Below, piece by piece: positions 17,880-26,151 of a stretch of 64,000 nucleotides of DNA. Source of the DNA: Polyangium jinanense (GTDB lineage Bacteria > Myxococcota > Polyangia > Polyangiales > Polyangiaceae); assembly GCF_028435365.1 (NCBI RefSeq), contig NZ_JAGTJJ010000017.1, positions 124,001 through 188,000 of the forward strand, written 5' to 3'. The notes beneath the pieces are model-generated. The model was not told the origin of the DNA and did no database searches. It saw only the letters and a program-made list of their open reading frames with translations. Positions within the stretch are counted from its first letter, which is position 1. The number at the start of each line of letters is the position of its first letter. A program made the position numbers and the translations under genes.

Positions 17880-19457
17880 CTACCTCGAAATCACGACCGC
17901 CGTCGTAGGCCCGTTCTCCGGGGCGCCGGCCCCCGACGCGCCCTGCCAGCCGGCGGGCACGGGTGGGTCGCTCCAATGGAACAGGGTCTCGGCGTCGATC
18001 GGCGAGAGGTTCACGCAGCCGGCGCTGGTCGGCTCGCCGAAACGCTCGTGCCAGTACGCGGCGTGCAGCGCGAAGGGCGGGTTGAAATACTGCGTGTGAG
18101 GGACGTCGGCGATCCAGAACGAGCGATCCTCGCCTTTTTCGGGCGACATCGTGGCCGCCTTGTCCTTGAACGTCACGTAAAACGTCCCGGTCGGTGTCGT
18201 GCTCGCCTTCACGTTGTCGATCCCCTTCACGGGAACACCGCCGGATCCGGGCGAAATCAGCGTGGCGAACACGGGTTTGAGCCCCTCGTACGCGACGAGC
18301 GTGCCTTGCGTGATCCGCACGTGCACCCACTTCGTCCCTTCGCGCACGCCAAACGGCAGCTTTTGCCGCGGCTCGACGACCGTCGCATCGGATTGCTCCA
18401 CCCACACCGGCTGCCCGCCCTCGCGCTCCTTCGTTTCGAGGTACGTGGCCCCCGCGACCTCGGCCGTATGGCCCGTGAGCATCGCATACGAGCGCGCCGG
18501 GAACGACGTGCCGGTGCGCTCCATCGCGCCGCCGTCGAGCCTGCGCCATTTCGCGCGTGGTGATTTGCGGAACCAGGCGAGGGGCAAGGCGACGTCGTCC
18601 CCGAGGCGAACGCCGTGGAACGAGCTCGGTCGGAACGAGCGCACGCGGTCGGCGGGCACGACCGTGAGGTCCACCGAGAGCAGGAACGTGCGTCCCTCGG
18701 CGGAAAACGCCTTCGTGTACGAGAGCATCGACCCATGCGGGATGTTTTGCCGCACGAGATCGAATCGCCCGGGACGCACCATTTTGCCACCTTCGAGGAA
18801 CGCGGGCAGCGGGTCGGTCGGCGTGATCGGCTCGGTCTGGGCGAGGTCTTCGTGCGCGGAGAGGAATTTCGACAGCGGCTCGAACTTGCCGGCGGGCCCG
18901 AGGAGCCTTTCGATGCGCGCCTGCTCGCGCGGCGTGGGCACGCGGTTGTACATCGGCGCGCCATTGGAGATGGCGTATTTGTAGGGGAAGGGTCCCGCCG
19001 CGGGCAACGTCGCGTCGAACGCGGGCCGGACCTCGGGCAGCGGCTCGCGCGAGACGAGCGGGTCGTTGCAGACGTACCCGCGCGGCTCGATCGCCCAGAA
19101 CCCCCGCGCGCACCCGGCCCCGCGCACGGGTTCGGGCTTTTTCAACGCGACCGACTCGCCGACCCGAATGTACCCGAGGTATCGCTCGCCCTTCTTCTCG
19201 GGCGTCGGGTAAATCCAGGGAATGCCCTCGACGGCATAAAGGCGCGGCCCGGAAGGAGCCGCCGGCGCGGGTTCGGCCACGGGCGCGGAGGCGGAAGCGG
19301 GAGCGGCGGCGGAAGCGGCGGCGGGCGCGGGAGCGGGCGCGGAAGCGGTTGCAGCCACGACCACGGGCGCCTTCGGCGGCGGCGCGGGCATGAGCGCGGG
19401 CTCCGCCGGACCACATCCGAGCGCGAGCACGACGGGAGCGAACGGGAAGCCGCGCAT
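17880..19457 (-). CDS. L,D-transpeptidase (YkuD) lipoprotein
   Basis: ATG at 19457 starts a 525-residue protein. A short signal peptide ends in LALGC (lipobox), then comes an Ala/Pro-rich linker of about 50 residues. The N-terminal half has an SH3-like strand-rich region. The C-terminal YkuD domain holds the active site with His465, His470 and Cys481 in TSAGCVNLSP; the usual SHGC is SAGC here. These enzymes crosslink peptidoglycan through 3-3 bonds or attach proteins to it. The protein is envelope-anchored. The Ala at the usual His position deserves attention because that His normally assists the Cys. Confidence 0.88.
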   Translation of the reverse strand: MRGFPFAPVVLALGCGPAEPALMPAPPPKAPVVVAATASAPAPAPAAASAAAPASASAPVAEPAPAAPSGPRLYAVEGIPWIYPTPEKKGERYLGYIRVGESVALKKPEPVRGAGCARGFWAIEPRGYVCNDPLVSREPLPEVRPAFDATLPAAGPFPYKYAISNGAPMYNRVPTPREQARIERLLGPAGKFEPLSKFLSAHEDLAQTEPITPTDPLPAFLEGGKMVRPGRFDLVRQNIPHGSMLSYTKAFSAEGRTFLLSVDLTVVPADRVRSFRPSSFHGVRLGDDVALPLAWFRKSPRAKWRRLDGGAMERTGTSFPARSYAMLTGHTAEVAGATYLETKEREGGQPVWVEQSDATVVEPRQKLPFGVREGTKWVHVRITQGTLVAYEGLKPVFATLISPGSGGVPVKGIDNVKASTTPTGTFYVTFKDKAATMSPEKGEDRSFWIADVPHTQYFNPPFALHAAYWHERFGEPTSAGCVNLSPIDAETLFHWSDPPVPAGWQGASGAGAPENGPTTAVVISR

Positions 19458-19539
19458 CCTGATCCCGAGCTATGCCCCGGATTCGCTCGCCTGCGCAACT
19501 CCGCCGCGCCGAAAAACCCGTAGCATCGCGGAACGCCCC

Positions 19540-21738
19540 ATGGCCCCGCGCGCGACCCTCCCCCCGCCCTCGACCGTCCGCCCCCCGAAGGCCCCGAGCC
19601 ACCTCCAGGCCGAGCTCCTCGCCGCAGCCTGGGAAGCCTTCTCCGCGCTCCTCTTCGTCTGGACCGTCGTCCCCGACGCCCTCTCCGCAGCCTTGCCCGT
19701 CGCCATCACCATCGGCGTCGTCTCCCTCTCCCTCTCCGCCCTCGCCGGCCCAGCGCTCGTCCGCCGCGGATCCCGCGGCCTCTTCGTCGCCGCCCTCGTC
19801 CGCACCCTCTCCTGGCCCCTCTCCGTCAGCCCCCTCGTCCCGCACATCGGCTCCCGCGTGCTCTTCGCCGCCGCCGGCTTCGGCCTCATGGCCGGCGGCA
19901 TCCGTCGCGCCTTCTACCGCCGCTTGAACCCGTTCGCCGACGCTCCCACCGACGCCCGCAACCTCCGCGACAAACTCGCCGAGTCCGCCATGGTCGCCGG
20001 CATCGTCGGCGGCCACACCCTCATGCTCTTCTGCGTCGCCTTCCTCCGCACGCAGAGCCCCGTCCTCTTCAAAGCCTGGCTCGAAATCGTCCCGGCCCTC
20101 GCCCTCGTCGGCACCATCGGCTTCACGCTCGCCGTCCGCCCCGCCACGCGCCACGTCGCCCGCGCCCTCGCCGCGGGCCCGAACGGCGACCGCGCCATGC
20201 ACGAGCGCGCCATCGCCCAGGCCGAGGCCCTGCCGAACACCCTCTCCTACCTGAACTTCACCGTCTGGTCGGCCTTCATCACGATCGGCGTCTTTTACGC
20301 CCGACCCGGCCGCGCCGCCTGGTCCGTCGCCGACGCCGTCATGGAGATCTGCCTCGGCATCCTCTTCGCCTTCGGCGTCTCCTTCTACCAGCGCGGCTGG
20401 GACCTCGACACCGTCGCGCCCCTGCTCGAACGGCTGCGAGCCTGGACCGGCCGGGGCGCGGCCATGCTCGCCGAGCCCATCACCCTGCGCCGCCGCATGC
20501 TGCGCGATTTCGGCCTGCCGCTGCTCTTCACCACCACGCTCTCCCTCTTCTCCTCCGTCGGTCTCTACCGCGCCCTCTCCGTCGGCAGCGATCTCCGCCA
20601 GGACATCGACGCCATCGCCGCCCTCATCGCCGCCTTCGCCACCATGGTCGTCGCCGCATTCGGCGTCGTGGCCCGCGCCGCGCGTGAACTCAGCCGCCCC
20701 CTCGCCGTCCTCGCCGGCGCCGCCGATCTCGTGGCCGGTGGCGCACTCGACGCCGCAGCGCCGCCCGTCACCGGGCCCGTGGAAGTCGTCGGCCTCGGCG
20801 AGAGCATCGAGCGGATGCGTGTGCGGCTCGCCGGCACCATCGCCGAGCTCGAACGCGAGCGTGCCGGTCTCGAAGAAAACGTCGTAGCTCGCACAGCCGA
20901 GCTCACGAAGACATTGGACGAGCTCCGCCGCGCCCAAGCCGCGCTCGTCCAGGGCGAGCGTCTCGCCTCGATCGGCGAGCTCTTCGCCGGCGTCGCGCAC
21001 GAGATCTACAACCCCCTCACGGCCATCGCCGGCGCCGCAGCCCCCCTCGAACGCCTGTCCTCGGAGCTCGGGCAAACCCTCGCCGCCTTCCGCGCCGCCC
21101 TGCCGGAACTCTCGCCAGCGCGGCGAAACGAGCTCGAAAGCACGATGAAGGAGCTCGACGTCGACGCCGCGCTCGAAGACCTCGTCGGCATCTCGCACCT
21201 GCTCCGCCGCGCCAGCGATCGCGCCGTCCGCATCGTCGGCAACCTGAAAAGTTTTTCCCGGTCACCCGGCGAGGTCGTGCCCACGGACCTCGTGGCCGGC
21301 ATCGAGGAGACCCTGGTGCTGCTCGGCCGCCGTCTGCGCGACGCGGGCATCGAGGTCGAAAAACGTTACGGCGACGTGCCCGAGGTCCTCTGTCGCTCAG
21401 GCGAGATGAGCCAGGTCTGCATGAACCTGCTCGTCAACGCCATCCAAGCCGTCGAGAGCGACGGGCGCTCCGGCAAACCGACCCCGCGCATCGTCATCGA
21501 GGCCCGTCGCGACGGCGGCGCAGCCCTCGTCGCCGTCAGCGACAACGGCCCAGGCGTCCCCGAAGACATCGCCTGCCGCATCTTCGAGCCCTTCTTCACC
21601 ACAAAACCTCGCGGCCAAGGCACCGGCCTCGGCCTGTCGATCTCGAGCGACATCGCCCGGCGGCACGGCGGCGCGCTGTCCCTGGAGCGCGCCGAGAGCG
21701 GCGGCGCACGGTTCGTCTGTCGAATCCCGCTGGCCTGA
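19540..21738 (+). CDS. membrane-bound sensor histidine kinase
   Basis: ATG at 19540 gives 732 residues. About eight hydrophobic helices lie between residues 28 and 382, followed by a HAMP-like segment (RPLAVLAGAADLVAGGALD) and a coiled coil (AELERERAGLEENVVARTAEL). The dimerisation helix carries His487 in GVAHEIYNPL (HEIxNPL). The ATP-binding boxes are complete: NLLVNAIQA (N), SDNGPGVP (G1), FEPFFTTKPRGQGTGLGLSIS (F and G2). No receiver domain or response regulator gene is adjacent, so the partner lies elsewhere. What the membrane domain senses is unknown. Confidence 0.92.
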   Translation: MAPRATLPPPSTVRPPKAPSHLQAELLAAAWEAFSALLFVWTVVPDALSAALPVAITIGVVSLSLSALAGPALVRRGSRGLFVAALVRTLSWPLSVSPLVPHIGSRVLFAAAGFGLMAGGIRRAFYRRLNPFADAPTDARNLRDKLAESAMVAGIVGGHTLMLFCVAFLRTQSPVLFKAWLEIVPALALVGTIGFTLAVRPATRHVARALAAGPNGDRAMHERAIAQAEALPNTLSYLNFTVWSAFITIGVFYARPGRAAWSVADAVMEICLGILFAFGVSFYQRGWDLDTVAPLLERLRAWTGRGAAMLAEPITLRRRMLRDFGLPLLFTTTLSLFSSVGLYRALSVGSDLRQDIDAIAALIAAFATMVVAAFGVVARAARELSRPLAVLAGAADLVAGGALDAAAPPVTGPVEVVGLGESIERMRVRLAGTIAELERERAGLEENVVARTAELTKTLDELRRAQAALVQGERLASIGELFAGVAHEIYNPLTAIAGAAAPLERLSSELGQTLAAFRAALPELSPARRNELESTMKELDVDAALEDLVGISHLLRRASDRAVRIVGNLKSFSRSPGEVVPTDLVAGIEETLVLLGRRLRDAGIEVEKRYGDVPEVLCRSGEMSQVCMNLLVNAIQAVESDGRSGKPTPRIVIEARRDGGAALVAVSDNGPGVPEDIACRIFEPFFTTKPRGQGTGLGLSISSDIARRHGGALSLERAESGGARFVCRIPLA

Positions 21739-21758
21739 TCGCTCGCTGTCCCGTCGCG

Positions 21759-22055
21759 CCGGGGCTCTGCCCCGGGCCCCGCGGGGGCTGTTCGCCCCTC
21801 GACCCGAACCAGGGCAAGCCCTGGACCATTTGGGGAAGAACTGCGCGATGCGCAGTTCTTCCCACAGGCCCGTGGCAAGACCAGAGACAGCGTTGCCAGT
21901 CACGGCGGTCTTGGTTGGCAGGGCCTTCGTTGGTCTTGACCTGGCCTGTTCGATGAACTGCGCATCGCGCAGTTCATCGACCCCGAGTCCAGCGCTTGCG
22001 CTGGTCCGGGTCCAGGGGCGGACAGCCCCTGGTGGGGCCTGGGGCAAAGCCCCAG
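21759..22055. repeat. bipartite eight-hairpin element, full copy A
   Basis: Two arms of about 105 bp in inverted orientation flank an 86-bp spacer. Each arm is a row of four hairpins. Left arm: CCGGGGC stem with TCT loop (21759-21775), GGGGC/GCCCC with TGTTC loop (21784-21798), CCAGGGC/GCCCTGG with AA loop (21809-21824), and a perfect 14-bp stem with GAT loop (21833-21863). The right arm repeats the series in mirror order (21950-21980, 21989-22004, 22012-22032, 22039-22055). The element fills the space between two convergent genes. It is the same element as at 61552-61849, in the opposite orientation. No gene is seen in it. Confidence 0.88.
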
Positions 22056-22082
22056 TGCAGCGGCTTCGACACGAGACAGCCG

Positions 22083-23348
22083 TCAGATCCCCAGCATCCA
22101 GATCGTTCCATCCCGACAAGCTGCCACCAGCTTGTCATCGCCTGCTGGCTGGATCGCCACCGGCGCTGCGCATAGCTTCTCGCTCACGAGCGCCACGTTC
22201 CCATCTGGCCGCGCCACCCCGACGCGCCCGTTTTGCCGCGCGAACGCCACGCGCCCCTCTGCGTCCACGATCATCGCTGGGCTCGGCCGTGCATCGGCTG
22301 GCGCGTTGAAAAATCCTGTCGCCGCTGCCGTCCCGGCCGGCGCCGCCGGATCTGGGGCCGCCGGCTGCGCCCCCTTGTCGAGCACCATCCGCAGCCGCTC
22401 GTTGCCTGCTGCGTCCACCCCGAAGAGCAGTCCCGTCGACGTCGAAAACATCGCGAACCCCCGCGGGTGGATCGTCACCGGCTCGTCGTACGTCCCGAGC
22501 CCCACGTCGCCGGCCCGCACGTGCGTGAGCCCCGTCTTGAGGTCGAGCCCCACGAGGGTCTTGCCGTTCACCACTGCGAGCAGCGTCCGCCCGCCTTCGA
22601 GCGCTGCTCCGCGCCGCAGCGGCCCGCCGAACGTCCCGACCTTCTTTGGCGGGTTCGGCGGCCGGAACACGTAGACACCGCCGGCCTCGCCCGTTGCGAT
22701 CGTCCCTTCTGGACCCTCGATCAGCGCCCCCACCGCACGCTCCGGCAAGCTTGCCCGCGCCCGCACCCCGCCGTTCGCGTCGAGCTCCACGAGTGCCCGT
22801 CCCCCGACGACCACGCTTCCGTCCGAACGCGCGAGCGGCGCCACGTCGAGATCGCGGCCTCGTTGCCCGAGCGGCGTCGCGAACTGCACCCGACCGTCCC
22901 GCCCGAGGCCTACCGCCGCGCCCGCGCTCGTCACGAGCAGGATCGTCCCGTCGCTCGTCAGCACGGGCGGCGCGATGGCTGGCGCGCTGCCGAGCCGCGT
23001 CCGCCACACCTCCTTGCCGTCCGGCGAATACGCGACCACCTCCGGCACCGTCAGCGCCGTGTAGATCCGCCCCGTCTCGTCCACGACCGGCGGCACCTCG
23101 ATCGTCCCGCCGAGGTGCCTCCGCCACTTGTCGACCGGCGGAAACGGCAGCCTCGATCGACTCTGCCCCGTGCGCCGCGCGTCCACTCGCTCGCTTGGCG
23201 CGTGCCCGCGCGGCGGACCTACGACCACCGTGTACGGCCGCGTCGTGTCGATGCCTTCCGCGTGCGCGATCTCCGGCGCCGGCTGCGCGCAAAACCCTGC
23301 CACCACGGCGAGGGCTGCCCCGAGGCGCGACGGTGTCTTCATGCTCAT
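22083..23348 (-). CDS. secreted PQQ-like beta-propeller protein
   Basis: ATG at 23348 overlaps the stop of the upstream gene (ATGA), so translation is coupled; a second ATG is two codons later. The protein has 421 residues. A signal peptide ends near AHA-EG at residue 31. The rest is a run of about seven blade-like repeats, each with strands and a turn: VVDETGRIYTALTV, YSPDGKEVWRTRLG, LTSDGTILLVTSAG, RSDGSVVVGGRAL, GPEGTIATGEAGGVYV, and so on to the end (CRDGTIWMLGI). No catalytic residues were recognised. It probably scaffolds or binds in the periplasm together with the membrane protein encoded upstream. Confidence 0.85.
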   Translation of the reverse strand: MSMKTPSRLGAALAVVAGFCAQPAPEIAHAEGIDTTRPYTVVVGPPRGHAPSERVDARRTGQSRSRLPFPPVDKWRRHLGGTIEVPPVVDETGRIYTALTVPEVVAYSPDGKEVWRTRLGSAPAIAPPVLTSDGTILLVTSAGAAVGLGRDGRVQFATPLGQRGRDLDVAPLARSDGSVVVGGRALVELDANGGVRARASLPERAVGALIEGPEGTIATGEAGGVYVFRPPNPPKKVGTFGGPLRRGAALEGGRTLLAVVNGKTLVGLDLKTGLTHVRAGDVGLGTYDEPVTIHPRGFAMFSTSTGLLFGVDAAGNERLRMVLDKGAQPAAPDPAAPAGTAAATGFFNAPADARPSPAMIVDAEGRVAFARQNGRVGVARPDGNVALVSEKLCAAPVAIQPAGDDKLVAACRDGTIWMLGI

Positions 23349-25201
23349 TTCCGCTCTCCGGGCATCGTGAACGCCACCTGGATCTCCGGCACCACGCTGC
23401 TACCCGGCGCGCTGAACGGTTTTCCGAGTTGACCGTACGCCGTGATCACGTCGCCCGCCTTCGCCGGGTTCGGGAAGCCGTGCACGAGCCGCACCCGGCA
23501 AGGACCTTGTCCCTTCGGACACCCCTCCTTCGCCGGCACGTCGAGCAAGAAGATCGTCTGGTGGTTCTGCGTCCGCGCCTCGACGATCTCGCCCGACACC
23601 ACCGCGGCCTTGCCCACGTCACTCGCCTGCGTCGAGGCGAACGCCGTGTAGCCGAGCGGTTTGTCCGTCATGAACTCGTGCGCCGCGGCCGCGAGCTTCT
23701 CCACGCGCCGCACCGCGATCGGCACGATCCGCGGCGCCATCCCGGGCGCCTTCGCGCGCACCTCGATGTTCGTCGATCCCACCGACGACACGCTCATCCG
23801 CTGCGCGAACGATCCGTCCGCGGACACCTGGATCGGCTTGCCCGCCGCGAGCACCTCCGCGCCCTTCATCGTGCGCCCTGCGAGCACGAACGTCTCGCCG
23901 TCCACGATCACGCGCGGCCCCGGCGCGTCGATGTGCAGCGGCACGATCCCCACCGCGACGTCGACCGCGCCCTCCTCGCGCGTGCCGCCTTCCGTCTGCA
24001 CCACGTACGGCACGCGGCGCTTGAGCGTCGCGGGTTCGTCCGCGGGCCCCGTGCAATCCGCGGCCACGTCGATCACGTGCACCGCGGGCCCGTCCTTCAC
24101 CGCCGCGGGCTTGCCGTCGATCGTGATCTCCGTCCCGCCCACGGCCTCGACCGCCACGTGCACCGACGGTTTTTCATTCGCGAGCCCCGTGAGATCCGGC
24201 CGCAGCCGGTAACTCACGTGCACGCTCACGCCGACGGACTCGTCGCGCCCGCTGCCCGGCCTGTCGATCGAGACCTTGAGCCGGTTCTCGCCGAGCGCGA
24301 GCGGCGCGGGCAAGGTCACGAGGGCCGTGTGTTTCTTGATGTCCGCGCTCGCCGCGCCGATCTGCACCTTCGTGCCGTCGGGGCAGCTCTTGCACTCGAT
24401 CTCCACGGCCTCGCGGCCCTCGGGCGTGGCCTTCACCCGCGCCGTGAGCGGAGGCGGGCTGCTGTAGAGCAACGTGAAGACGACGGCGAACACCACGAGC
24501 AAACCCGCCGTGATGATCACCGGCAGCGCGCGCTTTCGGTTCTTGCGCGCGCGCTCGCGCACGACCTCGCCGCCGCGCGGCTGCATGGGCGGCAAGACGA
24601 GGCGCTTGCGCGCGAGCTTGTCGCGGGAGCTCGGCCGCGGGTTCTTGCCGCGGTACCGCTCCATCTCGTCGGGCATGATCGTCGCGCCGAGCTCGTGTGG
24701 CATCTCGCGCTCGCGACCCGCAGGTTCGCCGTCGACGATCGGCGCACTCGCGCGGAGCGGCGCGATGCCCGGCCGCGCCACGCCGAGCAACGTGCCCTCG
24801 GCAGGCGGCGGCGCCTTGACGGCGGGCGCAGCGGAAGGCGAAGCGGCGTTCGGGACGGCGACGCCGAGCAACGTCTGCGCGGGGGCGTGCGCCGGCGCGG
24901 GCTTCCGGCCTTCGGACGGCGCGAGGGCAGGCATGCCGACGATCGTGCGGTTCTCGGGCGACGGCGGGACGACGGGCCTCGCCGGGCCATTCGAGCCGGG
25001 TTTCACGAGGGTCGGCGCGTCGGGATCAACCGCCATCGACGCGTTCGGGCCCTTGGCGAGGTCCGACAGCGACACGCCCACCATCGTGCGCGCGGTGGCG
25101 GCGCCTTTCTGCGCCGACGCGAGCGTGGCCAGCGCAAAGCCGCACCCGCCACAGGTGGCGGCGCCGGGGCTAGCCTTGGTCCCGCACTCGGGGCAGTGCA
25201 T
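23345..25201 (-). CDS. zinc-ribbon membrane protein with TLLGV-type repeats
   Basis: ATG at 25201 (start of MHCPECGT) is chosen over an upstream extension that would run through hairpin repeat B. The protein has 618 residues. A zinc ribbon opens it (CPECG and CGGCG, residues 3-22). A low-complexity cytoplasmic region follows in which Thr-hydrophobic-hydrophobic-Gly motifs recur (TMVGVS, TIVGMP, TLLGVA twice), possible kinase or FHA targets. One transmembrane helix lies near 240 (LPVIITAGLLVVFAVVFTLL). The C-terminal 350 residues are extracytoplasmic and beta-rich. It overlaps the propeller gene by four bases; the pair probably makes one envelope complex. Function unknown. Confidence 0.85.
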   Translation of the reverse strand: MHCPECGTKASPGAATCGGCGFALATLASAQKGAATARTMVGVSLSDLAKGPNASMAVDPDAPTLVKPGSNGPARPVVPPSPENRTIVGMPALAPSEGRKPAPAHAPAQTLLGVAVPNAASPSAAPAVKAPPPAEGTLLGVARPGIAPLRASAPIVDGEPAGREREMPHELGATIMPDEMERYRGKNPRPSSRDKLARKRLVLPPMQPRGGEVVRERARKNRKRALPVIITAGLLVVFAVVFTLLYSSPPPLTARVKATPEGREAVEIECKSCPDGTKVQIGAASADIKKHTALVTLPAPLALGENRLKVSIDRPGSGRDESVGVSVHVSYRLRPDLTGLANEKPSVHVAVEAVGGTEITIDGKPAAVKDGPAVHVIDVAADCTGPADEPATLKRRVPYVVQTEGGTREEGAVDVAVGIVPLHIDAPGPRVIVDGETFVLAGRTMKGAEVLAAGKPIQVSADGSFAQRMSVSSVGSTNIEVRAKAPGMAPRIVPIAVRRVEKLAAAAHEFMTDKPLGYTAFASTQASDVGKAAVVSGEIVEARTQNHQTIFLLDVPAKEGCPKGQGPCRVRLVHGFPNPAKAGDVITAYGQLGKPFSAPGSSVVPEIQVAFTMPGERK

Positions 25202-25262
25202 CAGGGCGGATACTACCGTGGAAGCTCGCCAGGGGAAGCCCCCCCTGGCCTGGGCCGTCGCG

Positions 25263-25367
25263 CCGGGGCGCTGCCCCGGGCCCCGCGGGGGCTGTTCGCC
25301 CCTCGACCCGAACCAGGGCAAGCCCTGGACTCGGGGTGGAAGAACTGCGCGATGCGCAGTTCTTCCA
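25263..25367. repeat. bipartite hairpin element, half copy B
   Basis: A single arm of 105 bp carries the four hairpins in order: 25263-25279, 25288-25302, 25313-25328 (CCAGGGC/GCCCTGG) and a perfect 14-bp stem TGGAAGAACTGCGC with GAT loop at 25337-25367. The following about 60 bp resemble a diverged spacer of the full element, and no second arm is present. It lies just upstream of the zinc-ribbon gene. Confidence 0.85.
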
Positions 25368-25401
25368 ACGGGCCGGTGGGACGGTGTTGCTGAGCGCAGT
25401 G

Positions 25402-25795
25402 GCAGCGCGGCTGTCTGGTCGTGTCAATCGAGTGCGAACGCCTGCGCGGTCGTCCTTGCATCGGCGCGAAGGCGCCCGGGACACGTGCACAGCGCGGGGT
25501 GCGCCGGAGCCAATGGGGCCGTGACGACGTGAGCAGCGCCCCTGCGTCGATGCAAGCGCGGATAGGAACACGTCAGGGCGACGCTGGGACGCGCGCAAGT
25601 GCTCCCGCGCCGCGTGCTCGGCGTCCGTTGAACGCGTGCAAGGCACGCGGCGCAGGTCGTTTGGAGCGCCTTGCACGCGTGGAACACCCACCGAGCAGCC
25701 GCCATCGGGCGATTCGCACGCGCGCAAGGCGCGTCGTGCTGGCCGCGTGGTCCAAGGCACGACCGTCCGTCCGTCCGACTCGGTGACGAGCGCGC
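25402..25795. other. non-coding stretch with a long inverted repeat
   Basis: No convincing gene is seen in about 390 bp. It holds a 13-bp perfect inverted repeat, ACGCGTGCAAGGC at 25632-25644 and its complement at 25668-25680, separated by 23 bp, and several further GCGTGCAAGGC- or CGCGCAAGGCGCG-like words (for example near 25715). The stretch lies between hairpin element B and the 3' end of the small zinc-finger gene, so it may be the remains of repeats or a structured untranslated region. Confidence 0.5.
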
Positions 25796-26056
25796 TCACG
25801 TGCCTGTCGAAAGATCCCCGGGCACGCGGGCAGCGCGCGCGGCCCAGGAGGATCTCGCGAGGTCGTGGGGGTCATTGCCCTCGACCAACGCGGCGCAGTC
25901 CGCCACGCAGGTGTCGCAGAGGAAGATGCCCTTGGGCCCTTTGATCAGCTTCTTCACGCTCGCTTGCGGGAGGTCGCAGAACGAGCACGCGACGTCCGCA
26001 TGGCGTGAGCCACGACGAACGTCCGGGATGATGTGTGCTAGCCTCGAGCTATCCAT
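25796..26056 (-). CDS. stand-alone ClpX-type C4 zinc-finger protein
   Basis: ATG at 26056 gives 86 residues. Residues 22-60 match the N-terminal zinc-binding domain of ClpX: Cys24, Cys27, Cys47 and Cys50, with CSFCDLPQASVKKLIKGPKG followed by IFLCDTCV. The AAA+ motor is absent. In ClpX this domain dimerises and recruits substrates or adaptors, so a free copy could act as an adaptor or decoy for ClpXP. It is divergent from the TPR-CHAT protease gene (95 bp between the starts), an arrangement suggesting common regulation. The start could be earlier, but the zinc finger is in the shortest form already. Confidence 0.75.
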   Translation of the reverse strand: MDSSRLAHIIPDVRRGSRHADVACSFCDLPQASVKKLIKGPKGIFLCDTCVADCAALVEGNDPHDLARSSWAARAARVPGDLSTGT

Positions 26057-26151
26057 TGTCGAGGGGGGCGCGTCGTCTCGCGTTACGAGGATGCAAGCGG
26101 CGCGTGGGCGCACACGTTCGACGGCGCATGCAATCATCGAGGAATGCACGC

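Noticed and set aside
17431..21198. A 1255-codon open frame on the minus strand opposite the histidine kinase and across the L,D-transpeptidase
   Set aside because: It is Gly/Glu/Asp-Arg biased, crosses several real genes in the wrong frame and has no domain.
23345..25321. N-terminal extension of the zinc-ribbon protein to 25321
   Set aside because: The extension is the translation of hairpin repeat B; similar peptides arise from the other repeat copies. The zinc ribbon begins at the ATG at 25201.
25402..25795. tRNA or small structured RNA gene
   Set aside because: No cloverleaf or conserved tRNA words were found; only inverted repeats are visible.
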